Below, piece by piece: positions 33,977 through 42,696 of a stretch of 64,000 bases of DNA. The stretch is taken from the NCBI GenBank assembly GCA_963798855.1, contig CAWCUU010000002.1, positions 1,798,001 through 1,862,000 of the forward strand. The letters are read 5' to 3'. The notes beneath the pieces were generated by a model that was given only the letters and a program-made list of their open reading frames with translations, was not told where the DNA came from and searched no databases. Numbering within the stretch: position 1 is the stretch's first letter; every line of letters begins with the position of its first letter. Position numbers and translations under genes: made by a program. The DNA is from CAWCUU01 sp963798855 (lineage in GTDB: Bacteria; Gemmatimonadota; Gemmatimonadetes; Longimicrobiales; RSA9).

Positions 33977-35892
33977 CAGGCGCCCCCGTCAGGGACGAAC
34001 CCGCCCAGCGCGGCCGCGGCCGCGCTGCGCACCAGCGGATCGGGATCGTGATCACGCAGGAACCGGAATCGTTCGCTCCACTCCTCCGAGCCGATATTTC
34101 GCAGGGTTCGAACCGCCGCCAACCGGATCTCCCAGTCGGGATCATCGAGGGCGCGCCCGAGTCGCTCCATGGCCTCGGGCGCCGCGAGATGTTGCAGGGC
34201 TGAGGCCGCGGTGCGGCGCAGGTCGGTGTCCGGCCGGTCGAGTCCGGCGGCGAGCGGTTCGGCCGCGCGCGGGTCCCCGAGCAGACCCAGGGAGCGCAGG
34301 GCCGCCGCCTGCACCTCCGGCGCGGGATCCGCGAGCGCCCGCAGGAGCGGGGGGAGCGCGGATGACAGACCGGTATGGCCGAGGGCACGGGCTGCCTGGA
34401 AGCGCTCGTAGGCGCTGTCGCTGTCGAGGAACTTGGCGAGTCGGGCCACGGCCTCCTCACCGCCTGCCGAGCCGAGCGCGCCGAGCAGCGCGGCGCGAGC
34501 GAAGGGCTCGTGCTCCCGCTCCAGCGCCTTCAGCACCGCGTCACGAGCAGACGATGCGTCGCATCCGTCGAGCGCCGAGCCGGCCGCGGCTCTGACGTCG
34601 GGATCCACGTCGTCCAGCAGATGGGCGAGCTCTTCGCATGGCGGGTGTGGCAGCCTGCCGAGCGCACGGGCCGCGGGGGCGCGACGCGCGGGCTCGGACA
34701 GCGCTTCGACGAGCAGGTCCCGTGCGACGTCCTCCGGGCAGCGCACGAGCGCGTCCGCGGCTGCGGCGCGGACTCCCGCGTCCGCGTCGGCGAGGAGCGG
34801 CAGAAGACGCCGGGCCGACTCCGCCTCGAGGGAGGGAAGCGCGGCGAGGAGCGCCGGGCGATGCTCGGATGGGCCTGCGAGTCGGTCGAGCACCTGCGTG
34901 GCGAGACGTTCAGCCGGGAGGAGTCGCAGCCCGGCGAGGGCGGCGGGTTCCGTTCGTTCGCGTTCGAGCCCGGCGAACAGCGCGTCGGAGGCGTCCTCGG
35001 TGCCCGCTATGCCGAGCAGGCGAGCCGACGTCTCCTCTCCCCGCGCGCTGAAAGCGGTGGACAGCGACGCCGACTGCGGGGCCACCGCGGTTCGCAGCCA
35101 GTCCGGCGGCTCGACCTCCGGGTGTGCCGCGAGGATGGCCGCACAGGCGCGCCAGGCGGCGCCCGCGAGAGCCGTGTCGTCGGACTCGGCAGGGCCGCGG
35201 AGGAGCGGTAGCGCGGCCGGTGAGGCGATCTCCGCCAGCGCTGCGAGCGAGGCCTTGGTGAGCAGCGAGTCTTCCGGAACCGGCCGCAGCGCGGGCACGG
35301 CTCGCGCGTCGCCGATGCGTCCCAGCGCAGCGATCGCGGCGAGCCGGACCCAGCGGCCGCCGTCGGTCGCTGCACGCATCAGCGGCTCGATCGCCCGGGC
35401 ATCGCCCGATTCGCCGAGCGCTTCCGCGGCGGCGGCGGCGAGGTTTTCGTCCTGATCATCGAGGAGCGGGAGGAGGTAGGGGGTGGCGATGGGGTTCGCC
35501 GCGTCGCCGATCGTGCTCACGGCGAGAATGCGGTGGTCCGCATCGTCGGCCTCCCGCGCGTCGCGGCCGAGGACCTCGATCGCGTGCTCGGCGACCGTGG
35601 ACTCGGGAGCGGCGAGGGTCGCGAGCACCGATCGAGCGGCGTTGCGGCGTGCGGCATCGGCTGGCTCGCGGAGCGCGGCCGAAAGCGGTGCGAGGAGCCG
35701 TTCGACGCCGTGGACCTGGGAGAGCCCCTTCAGAACCTGCGCCCGATCCCACGACGGCGCGACGCCTACCCGATCCAGAACGATCTCGATCAGCCACGCG
35801 CTGCGGCCCTCCGCCAGCTCGCGCTCGGCCACGCGGCGCACCGACTCCGTCGAGTCGGTCGGCAATCCGGGGGTGCGCTTTTCCTCAGACAC
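33976..35892 (-). CDS. HEAT-repeat protein of the chemosensory operon
   Basis: A 638-residue alpha-solenoid built of HEAT/PBS-lyase-like repeats, for example RAIEPLMRAATDGGRWVRLAAIAALGRIGDARAVPAL and DPAPEVQAAALRSLGLLGDPRAAEPLAAGL patterns recurring about every 31 residues. It lacks a signal peptide or membrane segment, so it should be a cytosolic scaffold. Similar HEAT proteins occur in Frz/Dif-like or alternative chemosensory clusters. It overlaps the MCP gene by 8 bp and the cheR start by one base. Confidence 0.8.
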   Translation of the reverse strand: MSEEKRTPGLPTDSTESVRRVAERELAEGRSAWLIEIVLDRVGVAPSWDRAQVLKGLSQVHGVERLLAPLSAALREPADAARRNAARSVLATLAAPESTVAEHAIEVLGRDAREADDADHRILAVSTIGDAANPIATPYLLPLLDDQDENLAAAAAEALGESGDARAIEPLMRAATDGGRWVRLAAIAALGRIGDARAVPALRPVPEDSLLTKASLAALAEIASPAALPLLRGPAESDDTALAGAAWRACAAILAAHPEVEPPDWLRTAVAPQSASLSTAFSARGEETSARLLGIAGTEDASDALFAGLERERTEPAALAGLRLLPAERLATQVLDRLAGPSEHRPALLAALPSLEAESARRLLPLLADADAGVRAAAADALVRCPEDVARDLLVEALSEPARRAPAARALGRLPHPPCEELAHLLDDVDPDVRAAAGSALDGCDASSARDAVLKALEREHEPFARAALLGALGSAGGEEAVARLAKFLDSDSAYERFQAARALGHTGLSSALPPLLRALADPAPEVQAAALRSLGLLGDPRAAEPLAAGLDRPDTDLRRTAASALQHLAAPEAMERLGRALDDPDWEIRLAAVRTLRNIGSEEWSERFRFLRDHDPDPLVRSAAAAALGGFVPDGGA

Positions 35893-37867
35893 GGAAACGG
35901 TTCACCAGCTCCGTGAGGCTGGTCGCCTGAGTGGACAGGTCCGCTGCCGCGCGTGCCATCTCCTTGACGGACGATCGCGTCGAGCGCGCCCCCTGGCTGA
36001 TGTTCTCCGTCGCCCTCAGGATGAGCTCGCCGCCCTTCTTCTGCTCCGCCGTGGCGGCGAAGACTTCCTGCGTCTGTCGGTTCATGTTGTCGACGGCCTG
36101 CACGATCTGTCGACTCGCTTCCGTCTGCTCCCGGTTCGAGATGAGCGTCTCCTCGGCAATGTGCTCGATATGCCGTGTCGCGTCGGTGGTCTGTTCCGCC
36201 GCCCGGATCTGCTCTTTGGCCGCCAATGCGACCTCGTCCATCAACGTGCGTGTTCGGCCCGAGAACTCGACGATGCGGGCCAGCACCTCGCGCGCCTCAT
36301 CGGCCACCTGGATCCCGCTGCGGGTGCGCTTGACGACGCGCTCGGCCGAGCTCGCCACGAGATCCACCTCGCCGCGCACCTCCTGGATGGTACCGCCGAT
36401 CTCTCGCGCGGCGTCCACAGACCGCTCCGCCAGACGGCGAATCTCCTGGGCGACCACCGCGAATCCCCGGCCCTGCTCGCCGGCGCGCGCCGCCTCGATC
36501 GAGGCGTTGAGCGCGAGCAGATTCGTCTGGTCGGCGATGTCCTCGATCAGCTCCGAGATCCTGCCGATCGACTCGCCGCGCTCCAGCAGCCGATCGATCG
36601 TCTCCTTCAGCTCGTTGATCTCGCCGTGGATCTTCCGCATGCCGGCGACCGTCCGCTCGACCGCGTCGCCGCCCGCGCCGGCCTCTTCGGCGGCGGTGGC
36701 CGAGATCTTCCGGGTCTCCTCGACGTGTCGAGCGACCTGCGTGATGGAGGCGACCATCTCGCCGATCGTCGCGGAGGTCTGCTCGATCGAGGCGCCGAGC
36801 GTTTCGGCGCTGGATGCGGTCCGCTCGATCGACGTGCCCATCTCGCCGATGGACGTCGAGGTCTGCTCGACGGATGCCGCCAGCGCCGCCGCGTTCTGTG
36901 CGACGCGATTGATCTGCGCCGCGATCTCCTCCATCGAGCTGGACGACTCCTCGGTGGCGGTGACCTGACCCTCCACGTTCTGCAGGATCTCTCTCGCGCT
37001 GGCGGCGATCTGCTCCGCCGCGGACGCGACTTGCGCCGTGATCGCGTTCACGCCACCGACCGCCTCGCCGAGATCGCCGGCCATGCGGTTGAGGGTGCCG
37101 ATCAGCGTGCCGATCTCGTCGGAGCTCTCGACGGGCAGTCGCTCGGTCAGGTCGCCGGCGGCGACGGCCCGCGCGAAGCCCACCGCGCGGCCGAGCGGTC
37201 CCGAGATCTGACGCGAGATCCAGGCAGCGACGAGCGCTCCGAGGATCGCCGCGAGCAGCGTGAGGCCGATCGTCGCGAAGCGGATGCGGCGCACCGCGAG
37301 GTCCACCGCGCCTCGCCGCTCGGCCGCGATCTCGTGCTGCCGCCCATCGAGCGTGGACAGGACGGAGCGGGCGCGGTCCGCGCTGCGGCGGCCGGTCTCG
37401 CGAAAGAAGCGGACCACGGAATCGAGCGGAGGCCCGTTCGGCTGGAGGGTGCGCGCGCGGAGCTGCATGCCGGGCTCGGCCACCTGCTGCTGCCAGGTCT
37501 CGTAGCTGGTCTGCACCTGGTCGAGCAGGTCGGCGACCGTCCGGTCGTCCGCCAGGCGGCGGGCCTCGGTAACGGCCTGCGCGAAGTCCTGGTCGGCCTG
37601 CTGGTAGGCGTCGAGGCCGCTCTGCTCACCCGACAGCAGGTAGTCCCTGAACGCCGCGACGCGGGAGACGAGAGCCGAGCGGATGCCGTCCGTGGCGTCG
37701 GACAGTTGATCGGCTCGGTCGCTCGCCCGCTGGAGCTGCTCGATCTGCGCGGTCTGCACCAGCGCCACGACGCCGATCAGCACCATGAAGATGAGGACCA
37801 CCCCGAAGCCCAGCAGGATCTTCGTGCGTACCCGAGCGTTGCGAAACCAGCCTCCTCCTTCGTTCAT
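35885..37867 (-). CDS. Methyl-accepting chemotaxis protein
   Basis: A 660-residue transmembrane receptor. Helix 1 (about 15-38) is followed by a CHASE3-like four-helix periplasmic domain, helix 2 (about 190-212), a HAMP domain (GRAVGFARAVAAGDLTERLP), and a long cytoplasmic coiled coil. The signalling tip DQTNLLALNASIEAARAGEQ with GRGFAVVAQEIRRLAERS is canonical. There are no extra sensory domains and no C-terminal CheR-tethering pentapeptide; it ends VNRFRV. It is the only receptor in the operon, which suggests a dedicated alternative pathway rather than flagellar taxis. Confidence 0.94.
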   Translation of the reverse strand: MNEGGGWFRNARVRTKILLGFGVVLIFMVLIGVVALVQTAQIEQLQRASDRADQLSDATDGIRSALVSRVAAFRDYLLSGEQSGLDAYQQADQDFAQAVTEARRLADDRTVADLLDQVQTSYETWQQQVAEPGMQLRARTLQPNGPPLDSVVRFFRETGRRSADRARSVLSTLDGRQHEIAAERRGAVDLAVRRIRFATIGLTLLAAILGALVAAWISRQISGPLGRAVGFARAVAAGDLTERLPVESSDEIGTLIGTLNRMAGDLGEAVGGVNAITAQVASAAEQIAASAREILQNVEGQVTATEESSSSMEEIAAQINRVAQNAAALAASVEQTSTSIGEMGTSIERTASSAETLGASIEQTSATIGEMVASITQVARHVEETRKISATAAEEAGAGGDAVERTVAGMRKIHGEINELKETIDRLLERGESIGRISELIEDIADQTNLLALNASIEAARAGEQGRGFAVVAQEIRRLAERSVDAAREIGGTIQEVRGEVDLVASSAERVVKRTRSGIQVADEAREVLARIVEFSGRTRTLMDEVALAAKEQIRAAEQTTDATRHIEHIAEETLISNREQTEASRQIVQAVDNMNRQTQEVFAATAEQKKGGELILRATENISQGARSTRSSVKEMARAAADLSTQATSLTELVNRFRV

Positions 37868-38325
37868 CTCCCCTCCCCGTTCAGATCGAGCACCGCATCG
37901 AGATCGAGCACGGTGATCGCCTCCCCGTCCGGAGCGTTGGCGACGCCGAGCACGAAGCCGGTCGGAAGCGACGAGCGCGCCTCCTCGGGCGCCGCCTCGA
38001 GCCGGACACCCGCCTCGACGACGCGCAGCACACTGTCCACCAACAGCCCCACGGGCTCATCGAGGTGACCGACCCGGATCATCAGCAGGCGAGCATCCTC
38101 GCCCGCGGCTCCTTCTCCGAGCCGCGCCGCGAGATCAACCACCGGCACGATTTCGCCGCGGACGTTCGCGACCCCCCGAACCACCGAAGGCACCTCCGGC
38201 ACCCGGGTGATCGGCGGCGCGCGCAGCACCTCCCGAACGTTTGCGAGTGGCAACCCCAGCAGGAGGCCGCGGACTTGCACCTCCACGTACGCTTCGACCG
38301 TGGCGGCGCCCCGGTCTTCAGTCAT
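37864..38325 (-). CDS. cheW: CheW-like coupling protein
   Basis: A 153-residue CheW domain. The pattern EVQVRGLLLGLPLANVREVLR, ITRVPEVPSVVRGVANVRGEIVPVVDLAARLG and FVLGVANAPDGEAITVLDLDAVL is typical. It bridges the receptor and CheA. ATG 38325 is chosen because GGGAGG precedes it and the longer frame has no CheW character. It overlaps the CheY-like gene by 8 bp and the MCP start by 4 bp. Confidence 0.93.
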   Translation of the reverse strand: MTEDRGAATVEAYVEVQVRGLLLGLPLANVREVLRAPPITRVPEVPSVVRGVANVRGEIVPVVDLAARLGEGAAGEDARLLMIRVGHLDEPVGLLVDSVLRVVEAGVRLEAAPEEARSSLPTGFVLGVANAPDGEAITVLDLDAVLDLNGEGR

Positions 38326-38710
38326 CGGCCCTCCCGCCGCCGAGGCGCGCCACCTCCCTGCGCAGCACCTCCGGCTCCAGAGGCTTGCAGAGATAGCCAT
38401 CCGCTCCCGCTTCGAGCGCCGCACGCCGATCGTCGTCTTCCGCTTCCGTCGAGATCACCAGCACGGAGGCTTCGGTTCGCCCGAGCTCCTGTCGCAGCCG
38501 GCGCACGAACTCCAGCCCATCCATGCGCGGCATGTTGATGTCGACGATGAACAGCGACACGTCCGGGTGCTGTGCGGCGAGGTCCAGGCCCTCGACTCCG
38601 TCGCGGGCGAAGCGGAGGCAGGCCTCATCCCCTTCGAGAACGAGACGATAGAGCTTCCTCATGGTCGGACTGTCCTCGACGACGAGAATGCCGCTTTGCT
38701 CAGGCCTCAC
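38318..38710 (-). CDS. CheY-like single-domain response regulator
   Basis: A 130-residue receiver domain. Acidic pair VVEDSPTMR, phosphoacceptor Asp57 in FIVDINMPRMDG, Thr/Ser switch in LVISTEAEDD and Lys in LCKPLEP are all present. No output domain is attached. It is probably phosphorylated by the CheA next to it, with the output unknown since there are no flagellar or pilus genes in this window. The start is GTG at 38710, overlapping the cheA end. Confidence 0.9.
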   Translation of the reverse strand: MRPEQSGILVVEDSPTMRKLYRLVLEGDEACLRFARDGVEGLDLAAQHPDVSLFIVDINMPRMDGLEFVRRLRQELGRTEASVLVISTEAEDDDRRAALEAGADGYLCKPLEPEVLRREVARLGGGRADD

Positions 38711-40400
38711 CGTCCCTCCTGCGCTGTAGCTCGAGATTCAGCTGCGCGAGGCCATCCGGCTCCAGAAGCAGCACGCCCGCGCCCTCCGCCACCACCGCCA
38801 CCCCGGAGACGCCGCGCGGATGCCCGAGGAAGTCAGGCAGCCGCCTCACCACCGCCTCCCGCTGGTCGACCAGGCGGTCGGCCGCAATCGCTATTGCACG
38901 TTCCCCGCCGCGAGCGATCAGCGCCGCCTCCGCTTGGCACGGCGACTCCGCCCAGCGGAAGATCCTCAGCGGGTCGACGAGCGGGATGAGGTGGTCGCGG
39001 AAGCGGATCATCTCGGTTCGTCCGACTCGCTGGTGGTCGGGGCGCTGCACCGTCTGGTGGACTTCGAGGGATGGGATGGCGAGGAGCTCCGCGCCGCGGC
39101 GGAAGAAGACGGCCGGCACGATCGCGGCGCGCATCGGCAGGAAGAGGGTGAATCGAGCTCCCCCCGCCGAGCCCGCGGCGACCTCGATCGATCCCTGCGC
39201 CCGCCGGACCATGCCGGCGACCACATCCAGGCCGATGCCCCGCCCCGATACGGTGTCCACTCGGCGACGGGTCGAGAAGCCGGGTCGGAACAGGACGGAG
39301 GCGAGATCGGGCACTCGACCATCTGCGTCGGCGAGGCCCAGCTCCCGGGCCCGCGACTCGATGACGTCCCGATCGAGACCGCGGCCGTCGTCCTCCACCT
39401 CGACCCTGACGCGATCCCCCTTCTGCTCCGCTCGCAGCGAGATTCGACCGTCCGCCGGCTTGCCGGCGGCCTCGCGCTCCTCGGGAGACTCGATGCCGTG
39501 GCCGATGGCGTTGCGCACGAGGTGGAGGAGTGGCTCGCCGAGACGCTCCACCGTGCTCTTGTCCAGCTCGATCGCCTCGCCCTCCACCTCTACCCGTACC
39601 CGTTTTCCCTGCTCGCGGGCGAGCTGTCGCGCGAGGGCGGGAAAGCGTCCGAGAACGCGGCCGACCGGAACCAGGCGCAGGTCCATGACCATCGAGCGGA
39701 CGAGGGCGGCCGAACGACCGAGCCGCTCAGCGGCACTCTCGACCTCCGCGTCGATGCCGATGGCCCGGAACGAGCGACGGTGCCGATGCTGCAGCTCGTC
39801 GAAGGCGGCGTTCACGCCCACCAGCTCGCCGACCGCGTCGAGCAATGCGTCGAGACGTTCGAACGGCACGCGCACGGACTCGCCAATGTCCACGTCAGCG
39901 ACAGGGTCATCGAATGTGGAGGATCGGGGCGGGGTATCGTGTCCGGCGCCGGCGCCCGAGCCACCGGCCATCGGGGCGTGAGTGGCCGCGGTCTGTCGTT
40001 CGACGACCCCCGCCGGCCTGCGTACGCGGGTCGGATCGGGCAGGCGGCCGAGCGCGGCGAGATGCGGGTCCTGGTCCTCCGTCTGAAGGGAGGAGACCGC
40101 GCGTCGCAGCGCCAGCAGTCCTTCGAACAACGCCTCGATCGGGCCGCTCTCGTGCTGCCCTGGAGGAGTGCGGAAGAACGTCTCGACGGCGTGCACGTAG
40201 TCACGCATCGGCCGGAGGCCGAGCATGGCCGCGTTGCCCTTGAGCGTGTGCAGGGCGCGCAGGAGCTCGGTGCGCCGGCCCTTCGACGGCGGCTCTCCGC
40301 TCTCTAGGCCCCGCAGCACGGATTCGAGCAGATCGAGCTGGTCCCCGGCCTCGTCGCGGAACTCGTGGAGCAGCTCGGAGAGATCGTAGCCGTCGCTCAA
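38700..40400 (-). CDS. cheA: CheA-type chemosensory histidine kinase
   Basis: A 566-residue CheA. The P1 HPt domain has His51 in ALHTLKGNAAMLG; a Pro/Gly-rich linker with no clear P2 domain follows; P3 (residues about 180-240) gives dimerisation. The P4 ATPase has HLVRNAIGHGIE, VEDDGRGLD and GRGIGLDVVAGMVRRAQG. The P5 CheW-like domain ends the protein. It phosphorylates CheY- and CheB-type receivers. The start appears to be TTG at 40400. The stop overlaps the CheY-like gene. Confidence 0.93.
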   Translation of the reverse strand: MSDGYDLSELLHEFRDEAGDQLDLLESVLRGLESGEPPSKGRRTELLRALHTLKGNAAMLGLRPMRDYVHAVETFFRTPPGQHESGPIEALFEGLLALRRAVSSLQTEDQDPHLAALGRLPDPTRVRRPAGVVERQTAATHAPMAGGSGAGAGHDTPPRSSTFDDPVADVDIGESVRVPFERLDALLDAVGELVGVNAAFDELQHRHRRSFRAIGIDAEVESAAERLGRSAALVRSMVMDLRLVPVGRVLGRFPALARQLAREQGKRVRVEVEGEAIELDKSTVERLGEPLLHLVRNAIGHGIESPEEREAAGKPADGRISLRAEQKGDRVRVEVEDDGRGLDRDVIESRARELGLADADGRVPDLASVLFRPGFSTRRRVDTVSGRGIGLDVVAGMVRRAQGSIEVAAGSAGGARFTLFLPMRAAIVPAVFFRRGAELLAIPSLEVHQTVQRPDHQRVGRTEMIRFRDHLIPLVDPLRIFRWAESPCQAEAALIARGGERAIAIAADRLVDQREAVVRRLPDFLGHPRGVSGVAVVAEGAGVLLLEPDGLAQLNLELQRRRDGEA

Positions 40401-40404
40401 GCCC

Positions 40405-41400
40405 CTACTCCCTTCGCGGAGAGCGGCGTCGCTCGGTTGTGACCCCCTCCGGCCAGAAAGCCACCGGCTCGTCGAGCTCCTGGCTGAGCGCGAGCAGGAC
40501 CGGGTGCAGCGATTGCGGCCTCTCGGCCGGCTCGCTCGCGAGGCAGCGCAGGATCAGGTCGTCGAGAGCCGCGGGGATGGCGTCGCAGAAGCGGCCGGGG
40601 GGTGGCGGCGGCTCGTAGCCGAGCTGGGGATACTGCCGCTGGTCGCCCTCGCGGGCCTCGAGCTCGCGATACACGTCCTCGAACGGCCAGCGGCCCGTGA
40701 GCAGCTCGTAGAGCACCGCCGCCAGGCCGTAGACATCCGCCGCCGGGGTAGGCACGTCGCAGCGGACCTGCTCCGGGGCCATGTACGGGGCCGTGCCGAG
40801 CGGCCGTGCCGGACGTCGGCTGCTGGTGACGCGGCGTGCGGCATCGAAATCGAGCAGCACCGGGACCGTGCCGCGCAGCAGGATGTTCGCCGGCTTGAGA
40901 TCGAGGTGCAGCCAGCCGTGCCGGTGCAGGTGGTAGAGTCCGGCCCCGATGTGGATGGCGGTGCGCACGGCATCGGTCACATCGAGTCGCCGGTCGTCTC
41001 TCCGCTCGAGCAGGTCGAAGAGCGATGGACCCTCGAGGTACTCGAGGAGCAGGAATGGCAAGCCCTCGTGGGCTCCTTCCCGGAAGCTCCGGATCACGTT
41101 TGGGTGCTGCAGCCGCCGGAGGATACGGGCCTCGCGACGCAGCGCCGCGGCGGAACGGCGCTCCTCTCGCTGCTCCGGCCCGAGGATCTTGCAGGTGTAG
41201 GCGCACCATTCGCCGGCGCTCCACACCTGGTAGAGGTGGCCGTGGCGGCCGACGGCGAGGTGGCCGATCACGGTGAGGTCTCCGGCAATGCGGTCGCCGA
41301 CCGCGTACGGGAAGGCGCGCCGCTCACGAGCGCGGCGTGCCGGCTCGATCCCGGAAAGCAGACCCATGCGCCGGGGGTGGACGGCCTTCCGGAAGCTCAT
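40405..41400 (-). CDS. Hanks-type serine/threonine protein kinase
   Basis: A 331-residue cytosolic kinase without membrane anchor or sensor domains. The Gly-rich loop is VGRHGHLYQVW, the ATP-binding Lys is in CAYTCKILGPEQ, and the catalytic loop reads HLDLKPANILL, with Leu for the usual Arg of HRD. The metal motif is LLDFDAAR (DFG to DFD), and APYMAPEQVR gives the activation-loop end. Its stop is 5 bp before cheA and its start overlaps the upstream regulator, so it is part of the chemosensory unit and may phosphorylate Che proteins. Confidence 0.9.
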   Translation of the reverse strand: MSFRKAVHPRRMGLLSGIEPARRARERRAFPYAVGDRIAGDLTVIGHLAVGRHGHLYQVWSAGEWCAYTCKILGPEQREERRSAAALRREARILRRLQHPNVIRSFREGAHEGLPFLLLEYLEGPSLFDLLERRDDRRLDVTDAVRTAIHIGAGLYHLHRHGWLHLDLKPANILLRGTVPVLLDFDAARRVTSSRRPARPLGTAPYMAPEQVRCDVPTPAADVYGLAAVLYELLTGRWPFEDVYRELEAREGDQRQYPQLGYEPPPPPGRFCDAIPAALDDLILRCLASEPAERPQSLHPVLLALSQELDEPVAFWPEGVTTERRRSPRRE

Positions 41401-41774
41401 TCCGGGGCCTCTTCTCCGCTACGCAGCAGGGCTTCGACGCGGCCACGGATCCGGTGGAGCGGAGCCGGCTTGGCGAGGAAGGCGTCGCAGCAGCCGCTCC
41501 GCATGATCTCCTCCTCCGTGTGTGCCCGCGCCGTGAGGGCGAGGATCGGCACGCGTCGGGGTCGGCTCTCGCGCTTGATCTGGCGGCCGACCTCGATCCC
41601 CGATATGACCGGCAGGTGCAGATCGAGGATCACGACGTCGGGCTGGAAGTCCCGCGCCCGCTCCAGGCCCTCGTCACCGCGCAGCGCGGTCCGCACCTCG
41701 TGCTCCTCCGAGAGTACCTCCTCGAGGATGCGCACGAGGTCACTGTTGTCCTCCACGATCAGGATTCTCGCCAC
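41397..41774 (-). CDS. Single-domain response regulator
   Basis: A 125-residue receiver domain with VEDNSD, phosphoacceptor Asp51 in VVILDLHLPVISG, ALTARAHTEEE, and Lys in FLAKPAP. It is the first gene of the chemosensory group, 3 bp after the L,D-transpeptidase stop, with a GTG start. It overlaps the kinase start by 4 bp. It may be a substrate of CheA or of the hybrid kinase at the other end of the operon. Confidence 0.9.
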   Translation of the reverse strand: MARILIVEDNSDLVRILEEVLSEEHEVRTALRGDEGLERARDFQPDVVILDLHLPVISGIEVGRQIKRESRPRRVPILALTARAHTEEEIMRSGCCDAFLAKPAPLHRIRGRVEALLRSGEEAPE

Positions 41775-41777
41775 GGT

Positions 41778-42605
41778 TCACTCCCGCGCCCCGTTCTCGC
41801 GGCCGGCCGCGAGCGCCGCTGCCGGGAGCAGCTCGCGGAGCGGCACGACAATGTAGCCGAGCCGACTCCACTCCGCCGCAATAGCGAGGCGCGCCTCGTC
41901 GAGCTCGCTCACGTCATAGCCGGCATCGCTCAGCGCTTTCCGCGCGAGCCTGGCGGGATTCGTTCGGGATCGACCGTAGACGTCCGGGTACAGCACGAGA
42001 TGACCGCTGCGCACCTCCGCGATCCGGTATTCGATCAACAGCGGGATCCGCCGTTGCATCACGAGCGTTCGTGTCGTGGAGCCCTTCGCGAGCCGGTCCA
42101 CCGCTCGCTGCGACAGCGTCGGCGTGCCGTAGCGGTGCACCGTGTGGGCGAGATCGACGACATCCGCGTTTCGCATGCGGACGCAGCCATGCGACGCGGG
42201 CTCCGTCAGCGTGCCCTCCAGGGGCGTTCCGTGGATATAGAGCAGATCCCCGAAGAAGAGCTTCACCCGTCCCATGGGGTTGTTCGGACCGGGGGGAGTC
42301 ACCTTTTCCTTCCGTGCCCAGGGGCTGTCCGGTGGGTGCCACCATGGATTCCACACGGCGCGCAGGATTCGATAGGAGCCTGACGGCGTCTCGTGCCCCG
42401 GGCCGCCGACCGCGACCGTATAGCTTCGCGTCCGCTCCCCATGCTCGTAGACGTCCAGTCGGAACGCCGGGATGTTGATCACGAGCACCAGCGGCGCATC
42501 CGGCAGCTCGCGGCGCTGCTGGGGCGCCCGAGAGACCGGCCGGGCCGCGCCGAGCAGGGTCAGCACCGCCACCACCCACAGCGCGATCGCACCCGGTCGT
42601 TTCAT
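41778..42605 (-). CDS. L,D-transpeptidase, YkuD family
   Basis: A 275-residue exported enzyme with an N-terminal hydrophobic signal/anchor (residues 5-22). The YkuD domain spans about 40-190, with YIHGTPLEGTLTEPASHGCVRMRNADV carrying the catalytic His and the SHGC(V)RM nucleophile. It makes 3-3 cross-links in peptidoglycan. The last 85 residues extend past the domain. ATG 42605 starts right at the signal. It lies 3 bp before the regulator that opens the chemosensory genes, so the two may be co-transcribed. Confidence 0.9.
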   Translation of the reverse strand: MKRPGAIALWVVAVLTLLGAARPVSRAPQQRRELPDAPLVLVINIPAFRLDVYEHGERTRSYTVAVGGPGHETPSGSYRILRAVWNPWWHPPDSPWARKEKVTPPGPNNPMGRVKLFFGDLLYIHGTPLEGTLTEPASHGCVRMRNADVVDLAHTVHRYGTPTLSQRAVDRLAKGSTTRTLVMQRRIPLLIEYRIAEVRSGHLVLYPDVYGRSRTNPARLARKALSDAGYDVSELDEARLAIAAEWSRLGYIVVPLRELLPAAALAAGRENGARE

Positions 42606-42696
42606 GATTCTCCGATTGCAGTCGAAGGCTCCGCCCCCTGGCGAAGGGGCGCAAGCGACGTGCCTGCGCGCCACGCGTGTGTGCGGGCATGGAGGT

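Noticed and set aside
35483..38068. An 861-codon plus-strand frame over the HEAT, MCP and CheW genes
   Set aside because: It is antisense to three clear genes and its translation shows only compositional bias.
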